Assembly (NCBI GenBank): GCA_022648295.1
Contig: JALCME010000007.1
Location: 1 to 64,000 of the forward strand
Direction of reading: 5' to 3'
Origin: Bacteroides sp.
GTDB lineage: Bacteria; Bacteroidota; Bacteroidia; Bacteroidales; Bacteroidaceae
DNA length: 64,000 nucleotides
A model generated the notes under the pieces. The model was not told the DNA's origin and made no database searches. It saw only the letters and a program-made list of their open reading frames with translations. Every line of letters starts with the position of its first letter. The stretch's first letter is position 1. Shown here piece after piece: positions 20,741-32,175 of the stretch. The position numbers and the translations under genes were made by a program.

Positions 20741-21406
20741 TTATTCCACTTGGCGTCCATCAAAGAAACGTATGGTACGACTGGTCTGCTTGGCTTGCTC
20801 TTCATTATGTGTCACCATCACAATGGTACGCCCGTCTTCTTTATTCAACTGATGCAACAATTCCATTACTTCCGCTCCCATTTTGGAATCCAAGTTACCG
20901 GTAGGTTCGTCAGCAAGGATAATTTCAGGATTGCCAATAATAGCACGGGCAACAGCAACACGTTGACATTGACCACCGGAAAGTTGTGTAGGCATGTGTC
21001 GCATACGGTGACTTAAACCAACCTTTTGCAGAACTTCTTCCGCCAACCGACGACGCTCTTTGGCCGAAACCTTACGATACAATAATGGAAGCTCCACATT
21101 ATCCACCACGTTTAATGAATTGATCAAATGGAAAGATTGAAACACAAAGCCAAGTTTCTTATTACGAAAAGAGGCTAATTCTTTATCTTTCATACCTTCC
21201 GTGCGTATGCCGTCAATTTCGACCGCTCCACTGGTAGGTGCATCCAATAATCCCATAATATTCAATAAGGTAGATTTTCCACACCCTGAAGGTCCCATAA
21301 TACTAAGAAATTCTCCTTTATCCACTTCGAGATTGACATTCTCCAATGCAACGGTTTCAATCTCATTGGTCCGATAAATCTTGTTTATCCCAGTTAACTT
21401 AATCAT
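20741..21406 (-). CDS. ABC transporter ATP-binding protein, LolD/MacB type
   Basis: 221 aa; GPSGCGKST Walker A, LSGGQCQRVAVARA signature, ILADEPTGNLD Walker B. Confidence 0.95.
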   Translation of the reverse strand: MIKLTGINKIYRTNEIETVALENVNLEVDKGEFLSIMGPSGCGKSTLLNIMGLLDAPTSGAVEIDGIRTEGMKDKELASFRNKKLGFVFQSFHLINSLNVVDNVELPLLYRKVSAKERRRLAEEVLQKVGLSHRMRHMPTQLSGGQCQRVAVARAIIGNPEIILADEPTGNLDSKMGAEVMELLHQLNKEDGRTIVMVTHNEEQAKQTSRTIRFFDGRQVE

Positions 21407-21442
21407 AATAATGAGTATTAAATTATTAATTTGTTATTTTTT

Positions 21443-22741
21443 TTATTCATCATGCAATGCTTCCGTCGGGGCTATTCTACTAATCCTGCGAGCTGGAATA
21501 TAAATACCAATCAAAACAACGACGAGTAAAATAAGATAGACAATTAAAGAAACTCCCACAAAATGCGGTACAAAATCGGAAACCCAATATTTATTTTGAA
21601 AAGTTCCCCAACCATTCCCCTCGTATAATCCTTCTTTAATAGCGTACTGTAAATAAAGCATGCAGCCTATCAATGTACTCAATGTTGTCAACACTACCCC
21701 TTCTCCCATTAGCAAACGAATAATATGCCCCGGAGTTCCACCAAAAGATAAGATAATTCCCACTTCCTCCCGGCGTACCCGCGTTTGCAGCCAAAATGTA
21801 CCGACAACTCCCAGACACAAGTTCATCAAAAAGAAAAGTGCTAAAGCCATATTCATACGATAAGTTCCTGTAACCCCTTCGGTAAATTCGCGATCTTCTA
21901 TCATTTTTGTGTAAGGTTTAACCGAACGCACAAATAGATTGCCAGCTCTCAAGTTTCTTGTCATCCAAGGACGGAACTCGTAAGAAAAACGATTGATACT
22001 GGCACTTGATTTCAGACGGATAGCAATAAGAGCACTTTGGGGGATATCCTGAACATTAAAGGTTAGCTGCGGTTGAAAAACTACAGGTGATGGACGCCAT
22101 GAGCTATAAGCCTTTATATCTTTCAACGTACCGATGACAGGCATATAAGTGGTATCTGTTTTGTTTGCAGAGTAACAACGCTTAGCATATATATCAGCAC
22201 TTCCAAACAAGCCTGTAGCTAAATTCTCTGTAATTACAAGATCATGATTAGTATAGTTATAATCAGACAATTTTTCCGCACTCATGCGCTTTCCTCCTTC
22301 CATACCAAAAGTCTCGAAGAAATGAGTGTGAGGTACAAAATACATAATCATACAATTGATATCCACCGTGTCTCCTTCAGCCCGGAATTGACTATTACTA
22401 TTGCCTTGGGAATTCGGATAGCAGTAGCCTAAAATAGGAGTTGCCTGTTCTACATCCGGATAATCTTTAACCCTACGTATCAATTGCAAATAGTTGTCTA
22501 CCAAATTGGCGGAATCAGCTGCCGTCTTATTATATCCCAAAGCACCAGGTTCTAAAGCACCTAATGACAGAACAAAAAGATGATCATCCTGATAGCCAAG
22601 CGGAAGATGGCGATCATGCGTCAACACAATTACCGGGTCTAATATTACCCACGTCACAACACTTACTACTATTAGTTCGGCAAACAACCAGCCATTTCGC
22701 CGGCGCCGTGCCCAAAGATTCTTAATTATTATTTTGAACAT
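21443..22741 (-). CDS. FtsX/MacB-like ABC permease, B-type (pair 1)
   Basis: 432 aa; GTFWLQTRVRREEVGIILSFGGTPGHI and PARRISRIAPTEALHDE. Confidence 0.88.
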   Translation of the reverse strand: MFKIIIKNLWARRRRNGWLFAELIVVSVVTWVILDPVIVLTHDRHLPLGYQDDHLFVLSLGALEPGALGYNKTAADSANLVDNYLQLIRRVKDYPDVEQATPILGYCYPNSQGNSNSQFRAEGDTVDINCMIMYFVPHTHFFETFGMEGGKRMSAEKLSDYNYTNHDLVITENLATGLFGSADIYAKRCYSANKTDTTYMPVIGTLKDIKAYSSWRPSPVVFQPQLTFNVQDIPQSALIAIRLKSSASINRFSYEFRPWMTRNLRAGNLFVRSVKPYTKMIEDREFTEGVTGTYRMNMALALFFLMNLCLGVVGTFWLQTRVRREEVGIILSFGGTPGHIIRLLMGEGVVLTTLSTLIGCMLYLQYAIKEGLYEGNGWGTFQNKYWVSDFVPHFVGVSLIVYLILLVVVLIGIYIPARRISRIAPTEALHDE

Positions 22742-22793
22742 AGGATATCTTATCTATTTTTTGATTCAATTATTTATAGTCACAACTTATAAC

Positions 22794-24107
22794 TCATCTC
22801 TTTTCATTTAATGAATTAATAATTGGTTTATGCAACGACCTCCATGCCGGAATTATAGCAGAAAGCATATTAAGAATTATGCATAGTACTAAGGCTGAAA
22901 TAAAAATAATCGGAGCGAACAGCATTTCTCCCGATATCGCTGGTACAACCCCATCAGGTAATTGTTCCGGCATAGACTCAAAAAGAGAAAAGACCCATAC
23001 CCTACCGGTATATAAAATACCCCATGCCAATAGCATACCAAATAAGCCACCGATAAGTGTTAATAACAAGTTTTCCCACATTACTTGCGAAAGTAGGCTG
23101 CTTCGATGGGCACCGAATGACTTACGTACCCCCATTTCAGCCAACCGTGTTTCCATACGGCTGGATATCATCCCGCTCAAATTAAGAGCCGGGACTAAAA
23201 GAAGCACTAATATAATCAGTAAATAATGTCGTATTGTCCCCCAAACCGAGAAGTCTTTAGCACCCGGATAAGCTTGAAAAACACTCTGCAAATGTGATAT
23301 CGGTTGCTTCCAAATCATTAATTTCCATTCTTTTGCATGAACCAAATTCACCTTACGTACAAGATTTTCCACTTCCAGATGTAAGGCCTGCTCCTGCTTC
23401 GCAGATTTTACAAGAAACAGAACCTGATAGTTACCCAAATAGTCAAAACTCCATGCCTTATCATAATCACGTTGAATTGTATAAGGTAAATAAATTTGCG
23501 CATAAGATTTGGGAGTAAGATAACTGCCCGCTTTTACCACTCCGGCAACTTTGCAGTCCATATAATTCAATTTAAACATACGCCCGGTCACATTACGATC
23601 AGTATCAAATAAACGACGCGCCATCTCATCCGTAATTACAGCTGAATGAATGCCACTGCTAAAATCAGCTTGTGTAAAAGGCTTACCTTCTATAAATCGA
23701 AAATCGTAGATCCGAAAGAAGGCAGTATCAGTCAACTTAACCTGAACCGGATAGTCTCCACTCTGGTCAGCAGGCTGTATATAGTTCTCGCTTTGCCAAT
23801 TCTGATATACAGCCGAAACACATTCAACATTTTTTAACGGATAAAACCACTCTTGCAAAGCTTTATATGAAGAGTATGACTGAGAAGTACCTCCACCGGA
23901 AGCAGTTTGAATCCGCACACTCGTAAGGTATAGCGTATGTTCACGATTCACTTCAGGATAGATAGGAGCTATTTTAACATAATAGGCAATAGCCATTGTC
24001 ATCGTCACAGCAATTGCAAGTCCTGTCCCCACTATATATAGGGTGCTAAACAAAGGATTCTGTTTTAATAGAACCCAAGCCTGCTTAATATAGATTTTAA
24101 TCATCAT
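22794..24107 (-). CDS. FtsX/MacB-like ABC permease, A-type (pair 1)
   Basis: 437 aa; IVGTGLAIAVTMTMAIAYYVKIAPIYPEVNRE and LAEMGVRKSFGAHRSSLL. Confidence 0.87.
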   Translation of the reverse strand: MMIKIYIKQAWVLLKQNPLFSTLYIVGTGLAIAVTMTMAIAYYVKIAPIYPEVNREHTLYLTSVRIQTASGGGTSQSYSSYKALQEWFYPLKNVECVSAVYQNWQSENYIQPADQSGDYPVQVKLTDTAFFRIYDFRFIEGKPFTQADFSSGIHSAVITDEMARRLFDTDRNVTGRMFKLNYMDCKVAGVVKAGSYLTPKSYAQIYLPYTIQRDYDKAWSFDYLGNYQVLFLVKSAKQEQALHLEVENLVRKVNLVHAKEWKLMIWKQPISHLQSVFQAYPGAKDFSVWGTIRHYLLIILVLLLVPALNLSGMISSRMETRLAEMGVRKSFGAHRSSLLSQVMWENLLLTLIGGLFGMLLAWGILYTGRVWVFSLFESMPEQLPDGVVPAISGEMLFAPIIFISALVLCIILNMLSAIIPAWRSLHKPIINSLNEKR

Positions 24108-24162
24108 TTAGATCGTATTTATTAGCAATATTAGGCGAACTGTTTTCAAACAGTAATTCATT

Positions 24163-25410
24163 TTAATTCAATTTCAACCTGTTCTTATTTTTGTATTCGT
24201 TCATATCACTGACCACCACCTGATCACCTGGTTTCAAACCATTAACAACTTCAACATACTCAAAATTACTATCGCCTAATTGGACTTTACGTTTCACAAG
24301 TTCATTGTCTGAATTTCGCACAAACAAATCATACTCCCCACGCCCTACATAATAAGAAGCATTTGCAATGCGCATCACATCTTCCTTCACTGCGTTCATC
24401 ACATAAACGTCAGTCTTCAATCCGGACCGAAGACGTCTATTATTATCTTGCTTCAACTGAACCGTAAATGATATCACTCCATTCCGGGAAAGCGGAGTCA
24501 CACTACTCACCGTACCTTCCAATTTTTCATTTCCTATCTTAACAATAGCTTTTCCGCCGGCAGCCACTCTATCGCCATACGTATCGGCTATTTCACCTTC
24601 TACTTTAAAATGGCTAAGGTCTGAAATAACAGCAATTTGGCTACCTTCGGACACTTGTGCCCCAATCTGATTGTTGATATAAGTCAGTATGGCTTTACGC
24701 GGTGAACGAACCTGTGCATCATCCAATGTCCGTTTCATTTCGGCAAGACTTTTACGGAACATACTAAAATCCAATTCTTGCACCTTATATTCCGCTGCAA
24801 GTACCTGCTTCTCATTTGCATATTGCTGCTTCAGTTGCTCATATTCTAATTGAGCAACATTATAGCTAAGTTCAGCCTGACGAACTTTATCCGTGGTACC
24901 CGAACCAAGACTATCCAGATACTGCTCATTACGTAATTCCACTTTCATGCGGTTCAGTTTCATCGCAGAAACCTTAATCTGCATTTGCAAATCATTCAGT
25001 TTAGTCTGATTATTCACACGAAGCTGATCTAACTTATAGCTGCGCATTTGTTCTTCATCAAGAAGTTTCTTATAATCGGTCTCCGTGCTCTGCAAATCAA
25101 GTTTCAAAATAGGCGTCCCCACATCCACGCTATCACCACCTTTTTTATAGATTTCCAGAATACGGGTATTGATCGGAGAATTTATAATTTCCTCAAAGGC
25201 AGGGACTACTTTGCCCGATGCGCTCACACTCACCTCAATGGTACCTTTATCCACAGTAGAAAATGCCAAATCTTTCTCTTTAACCCCTGTACGCATAACA
25301 GAGATAAGTATACTGATGAGCACAATACCTACAATACCAATAACTCCATAGCGAATAATCTTTTTATTCCGCTCTTTATTCCGTTCTTCTTTTGGGATTT
25401 CTCTATCCAT
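24163..25410 (-). CDS. HlyD/RND-type periplasmic adaptor (membrane fusion) subunit
   Basis: 415 aa; single N-terminal TM, coiled coil, lipoyl-like VSASGKVVPAFEEIINSPINTRI, C-terminal VEVVNGLKPGDQVVVSD. Confidence 0.9.
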   Translation of the reverse strand: MDREIPKEERNKERNKKIIRYGVIGIVGIVLISILISVMRTGVKEKDLAFSTVDKGTIEVSVSASGKVVPAFEEIINSPINTRILEIYKKGGDSVDVGTPILKLDLQSTETDYKKLLDEEQMRSYKLDQLRVNNQTKLNDLQMQIKVSAMKLNRMKVELRNEQYLDSLGSGTTDKVRQAELSYNVAQLEYEQLKQQYANEKQVLAAEYKVQELDFSMFRKSLAEMKRTLDDAQVRSPRKAILTYINNQIGAQVSEGSQIAVISDLSHFKVEGEIADTYGDRVAAGGKAIVKIGNEKLEGTVSSVTPLSRNGVISFTVQLKQDNNRRLRSGLKTDVYVMNAVKEDVMRIANASYYVGRGEYDLFVRNSDNELVKRKVQLGDSNFEYVEVVNGLKPGDQVVVSDMNEYKNKNRLKLN

Positions 25411-25513
25411 ATACTTCTATACTATTTTTAATAAAAGATTCTATATATTCACTGATATGCTAAATATATGCCAAAATCATAATTAACTGAATATGAGATG
25501 ATAAATAAAAATA

Positions 25514-25537
25514 AAGGTGTCCGATATCGGACACCTT
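25514..25537 (-). terminator. Perfect 24-bp palindrome, probable terminator after the PUL
   Basis: AAGGTGTCCGAT/ATCGGACACCTT; the minus-strand continuation is TATTTTTATTTAT; lies just past the GH97 stop. Confidence 0.65.
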
Positions 25538-25605
25538 GTACATTTTTAAAACGAAAAAGCCTTTATTATGGATTACTAAAATCCAGGCAAATAATCTATA
25601 CTTCA

Positions 25606-27759
<2,154 letters not shown>

Positions 27760-27763
27760 TTAT

Positions 27764-30274
27764 CTATTCATATAAAAACTTTATGCTATGCTGCTGCCCA
27801 TCATCCGGTAAGCGAAAGAGACAAATTCCGTCCTTCTTATTCACAGACCAGACTATTCGATCAAAAACCGTTTCCATAGACTGGCTCAGACTTTCTTCCT
27901 TCTGTCTTTTGACCTTCTTTCCATCTATAAACACCTTCTTTGGTATTTGCTCGGTATAGATGCGAAACAGCAGATTACGCTGTCCGGGCAAATTATATTT
28001 TTCTCCTTCACGCGCTTTAATATCAAGTGCATACCCGTTATCCACCGTGCGACAAACGATTGGAGTGCGCAAATATTCTCCACGCAAATATCCCAAGTCC
28101 ACCCCATCATCTTCGTAAAGAGAAAAAGAAGCTTGCTCTCCTTTCAAGGCCGGAAAGACTTCAAAAGTCAACGGATAGACCGGTTTTTCATCCGTGTAAT
28201 TCATTATTGGCATTTCAGGAACAATACTACCGTTCTTTACCAACATAGGAACAACATTCAGGGGAGCATCCACTGTAACCCATTGCCCACCTGTATATTT
28301 AGTATGTTTATCATGAAAATCAATCCATGTCCCCTCCGGTAAATACACCTTTCTGCTGCGTGCTCCTTTATTGACAACAGGAGCAACCAGCAATTCATCC
28401 CCAAACATAAACTGGGTATCAGTGGAAAAAGTCTGTTCATCCTCGGGATATTCCAAAAACATAGGGCGCATAATAGGGTAACCCTTATCGTATGCTTCAC
28501 GCGCATACGTATAAATATAAGGCAGCAAACGATATTTCAATTCAATAGCAGCTTTTGCCGCCTGTTCCGCTTCTATCCCAAACAACCAGGGCTCAACAGC
28601 CACATTTCCTTCATGATGGATACGGCTTAAAGGATTAAATGCTCCCATCTGTATCCAACGGACATACAATTCCGCCATCGCACTATAATCCTCTATATCC
28701 CCGCAATATCCTGAGATATCACAAGTCAGAAAAGGGCTACCTCCCAAACCGGAAGATAATAACACGGAAATTTGATTGCCCATTTGCCCCCAGCCTTGCA
28801 ATACATCATTTCCACTGCCACAATCGCCGGTCCAGGCAAAAGTATAGCGCTGCAATCCGGCAAAAGCCGCACGGGTCATTTGAAAAACACGTCGGTTGGG
28901 ATTCCGTTTTTCAAACTGCTCCTTCACCACTTTATCCCACGTCAAGCCATATACATTATGAATCTCATCATGCATCCCCAGATGATGCCTCATAACCAAA
29001 CGCCCGGTTTGTTCTTCATTACTCCAAGCCGGTTCTCCCATATCCGTCCAGAATCCCTGTACTCCGTCATCAAGCGGTTTTTGTTGATAACACCCCCACC
29101 AGTCGGCCACCTCAGGTAGTGTAAAATCCACTACTCCACAATTACCTCCCCAAGGCCATGGCATATCATAACTTTTCCCTGTAACAGAATCTCTCACAAA
29201 ATAACCTAGACTATCGGCTTCCCGCCATTGCTTCCTATTCTCTTGCGAAATAACGGGATCTTGGGAAACCACCACCTTAAATCCCATCTTTTTCAAATCA
29301 GCCAACATTTTCCGGGGATGTTGATAATTTCCTTTCCTCCATTCAAAGTTTTGCAGATATTGTGTCCAACCTATATCCTGATAAATCACATCACAAGGTA
29401 TTCCCCGTTTCCGATATCCTTCCGCTATTTCATATGATAATTTCTCATTAGTTAACAAACCGCGACACTGGGCAAATCCTAAAGCCCACCGCGGAGGCAT
29501 AATTGGTTTTCCTGTCAGACCAATATATTGGTTGAGTATCTCTTTGTAATCCTTTCCGTAAATAAAATAGTAAATCATTTCTCCCTTTGGAGCTTCAAAA
29601 CTATAATAATCGGGATTTTCGGTACCAAACTTGAATTCTGTTTTATAAGTGTTATCTAGGAAAATTCCATAATGATAACTACTCATAAAAAACGGAATGC
29701 TTTGATACAATGGATCCTCCGTCACACTATAGCAAGGCTTATCACTATTCCACATTTTATAAGATTGTCCCAAGCGGTCCAGTTTACCGGTTTTCTCACC
29801 TAATCCGAAGAAGTGCTCATCACGCCTCAAAGTCTTATATTCAATCTTATGTTCTCCTTTACTTATATGCCCCTGATCAGCATAATCGCTAAACAGTAAC
29901 TTTTGATATTTATCGAACACCTGCAATCCGAAAGGCATCTTATTAACGCGGATACGCAACTTTGAGGTATATATTTCATAGCAAGAAGGTTCTTCATTCA
30001 CCTTAGCTTCCAATTTATCATCCAAGTTTTCGTTTATCACGGCAAAGGAAGGATTATGTCTTTGCAATTTTCCGGTTGGTGAAAACCAGATACGTAACAC
30101 GGAAGAACTGCACAGATGCAATTGCACTACCGAACTATCACTCAAATTAAAAATTACTTCCCGCCCCGCTACCGAGTAAGAGACACAGTCTCCCGACTTA
30201 TTACCTGCAAATACCGACGGAACAAATAAACAGATGAATAAGATAGTCAGCCTATATCTTTTTAAGACTTTCAT
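27764..30274 (-). CDS. Glycoside hydrolase family 31 (alpha-glucosidase-like)
   Basis: 836 aa; GLGEKTGKLDRLGQSYKMWNSD, GVQGFWTDMGEPAW, WTGDCGS, GSPFLTCDISGYCGD. Confidence 0.93.
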   Translation of the reverse strand: MKVLKRYRLTILFICLFVPSVFAGNKSGDCVSYSVAGREVIFNLSDSSVVQLHLCSSSVLRIWFSPTGKLQRHNPSFAVINENLDDKLEAKVNEEPSCYEIYTSKLRIRVNKMPFGLQVFDKYQKLLFSDYADQGHISKGEHKIEYKTLRRDEHFFGLGEKTGKLDRLGQSYKMWNSDKPCYSVTEDPLYQSIPFFMSSYHYGIFLDNTYKTEFKFGTENPDYYSFEAPKGEMIYYFIYGKDYKEILNQYIGLTGKPIMPPRWALGFAQCRGLLTNEKLSYEIAEGYRKRGIPCDVIYQDIGWTQYLQNFEWRKGNYQHPRKMLADLKKMGFKVVVSQDPVISQENRKQWREADSLGYFVRDSVTGKSYDMPWPWGGNCGVVDFTLPEVADWWGCYQQKPLDDGVQGFWTDMGEPAWSNEEQTGRLVMRHHLGMHDEIHNVYGLTWDKVVKEQFEKRNPNRRVFQMTRAAFAGLQRYTFAWTGDCGSGNDVLQGWGQMGNQISVLLSSGLGGSPFLTCDISGYCGDIEDYSAMAELYVRWIQMGAFNPLSRIHHEGNVAVEPWLFGIEAEQAAKAAIELKYRLLPYIYTYAREAYDKGYPIMRPMFLEYPEDEQTFSTDTQFMFGDELLVAPVVNKGARSRKVYLPEGTWIDFHDKHTKYTGGQWVTVDAPLNVVPMLVKNGSIVPEMPIMNYTDEKPVYPLTFEVFPALKGEQASFSLYEDDGVDLGYLRGEYLRTPIVCRTVDNGYALDIKAREGEKYNLPGQRNLLFRIYTEQIPKKVFIDGKKVKRQKEESLSQSMETVFDRIVWSVNKKDGICLFRLPDDGQQHSIKFLYE

Positions 30275-30289
30275 AGTTAATTCTTTTTC

Positions 30290-32086
30290 TTATTTATACT
30301 CCACTACAATCATTGTCCAATATTTCAATGACGGTAGCACAAACGAAATCATACCACTTTTCTGCTCAAACGCCAACTCCTGCGAAGCTCCCGCCAGTTG
30401 ATCGGGCGAAGCAACCCATACTCTACTGACACTACCAGATACACTCAAATTAAAAGATATATCGGTCAATAAAGCCGGTTCCGGCATCGTACCATTTGTA
30501 TCCCTCCAGCTCGTACTATCTGCATTTCTAAAATTCAGCAAGTGAATCACCTGCTTTCCTCCCACCATCTTAGCATAAGCCGTAACCGCACCGGTTTGTG
30601 GCGGCCACGCATTTAATTTTAAGTTAGAATTCGTTGTAGTCAATGCCATGGTCTGTTCTTCACCCCCTCCACGCAATAGGTTCTGATAAGCAGTCATGAA
30701 GTCATAATAATGTATCATCGCCGTTTTAAGTGCATCAGTCATTTTAAGACCTGCGTAAGGAAAGTATTCACGACACAACATGTGATCTCCTCCCAATTCC
30801 AAGTGAGAACCACCTAAAGCAAACATTACGGCATCTGTCAGTAATACTCCGGAGGTATTAAAAGAGGCATTATCCATATTGTAATTCATATAAGCAGCAA
30901 ATACTGTTTTCAAGGAATGATTGCTGTACGCATCATTAGCCCGGATAATAGTACGCAAATCATTATAGTTGGCCTCATCACCCCAAACTTCATTATATAG
31001 AAAATCCACATCGCCTGTGCCGGCAATCTGAGATGCTCCATATTGGGCCACAGCATTCATAACCAACCTTTTTTGAGGATGCTTGGCTTTCATTGCTTCA
31101 ATAAACGAAGCATAGCCTTTGGGAAGGTTTACCTTATTTCCATTATAATCATAACGATCACCCCGATTGCCCAATTGGTCTATCTGATAACCATCAAAAT
31201 CGAAATTGACATATACATCATCATTACGCTGTGCCATGTACGCTTGCCACTCCTTATTAGCCGGATCAAGCAAATAGATATCACTCTTCCAACTTGAAGG
31301 TAAATCATGGTAATCTTTCTCAGAATGATTTGTCCCTTTATAAATATACCATTCCTCCTTTACACCATCCGAGGCAGCATCGTCCAAAGCCCCATAACAA
31401 AGATTATAGAACATGGATTTCATGCCATAACTATGTTGCACTGCAATATAATTTTTCACCACATTGGTGTAAACATCGCGATTGGCTATATCTTTATACA
31501 CTTCCTCCAAGTGATCTCTTGTTCCCCCTAAAGGCCAATGATGTTTATTGTGCCAATCCTGAAATTGCACACCGTTGATATGATAACGATTTAAAGAGGT
31601 CATTTCTTCTTGAATCACCTCTATCGTTTTTTCAGCACCAAAGGTTGCTACAAAGCCGTAACGGGGGAAACGAGTCCAGTCGCTGGATACGTCCACAGCA
31701 ATCGTTCCCAAAATGACTTCCGTGCCATCGCTCTTTGTACGATATACATCCACCAGATAACCGGTAAAATCAATGGCAGGTGCCGTCCATGCCCAAGCAT
31801 TACCCGAAGCATCCACTTTATCAATTAACTTATTCATTGAGCGATAACGTATCTTAGCCCCCGAAGGCATATTATCCGCTGTAAAATGGACTTTCTCCCC
31901 CGGATTGTAACAAGCCTTATCCGTTGTCAGATTAACAGTTAAATCGGATACCACAGGCGTCACATCTGTAACTCCCCCTGTAACGTCTCCCGATCCGGAA
32001 CCGGGATTATCAGTTCCTTCATGATCTTTACTACAAGCTCCCAATGCAAGAACTATTGCTATCAGAACTAAAATTCTTTTTATCAT
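30290..32086 (-). CDS. Glycoside hydrolase family 66 dextranase, lipoprotein
   Basis: 598 aa; lipobox LGACSKD; RYHINGVQFQDWHNKHHWPLGG, DGYQIDQLGNRGDRYDYNG, NEVWGDEANYNDLR. Confidence 0.9.
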   Translation of the reverse strand: MIKRILVLIAIVLALGACSKDHEGTDNPGSGSGDVTGGVTDVTPVVSDLTVNLTTDKACYNPGEKVHFTADNMPSGAKIRYRSMNKLIDKVDASGNAWAWTAPAIDFTGYLVDVYRTKSDGTEVILGTIAVDVSSDWTRFPRYGFVATFGAEKTIEVIQEEMTSLNRYHINGVQFQDWHNKHHWPLGGTRDHLEEVYKDIANRDVYTNVVKNYIAVQHSYGMKSMFYNLCYGALDDAASDGVKEEWYIYKGTNHSEKDYHDLPSSWKSDIYLLDPANKEWQAYMAQRNDDVYVNFDFDGYQIDQLGNRGDRYDYNGNKVNLPKGYASFIEAMKAKHPQKRLVMNAVAQYGASQIAGTGDVDFLYNEVWGDEANYNDLRTIIRANDAYSNHSLKTVFAAYMNYNMDNASFNTSGVLLTDAVMFALGGSHLELGGDHMLCREYFPYAGLKMTDALKTAMIHYYDFMTAYQNLLRGGGEEQTMALTTTNSNLKLNAWPPQTGAVTAYAKMVGGKQVIHLLNFRNADSTSWRDTNGTMPEPALLTDISFNLSVSGSVSRVWVASPDQLAGASQELAFEQKSGMISFVLPSLKYWTMIVVEYK

Positions 32087-32097
32087 AGGCCTAAATT

Positions 32098-32146
32098 ATA
32101 AGAGGAGATGCGCCAGAAGACTTACTCCCGACATACCTCCTCTTAT
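32098..32146 (-). promoter_or_regulatory. Intercistronic stem-loop between the SusE/F-like and GH66 genes
   Basis: Arms ATAAGAGGAG (32098-32107) and CTCCTCTTAT (32137-32146), 10-bp perfect stem in an 89-nt gap. Confidence 0.5.
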
Positions 32147-32175
32147 TTTAAAACAAACTTTTTACCATTACTCTA

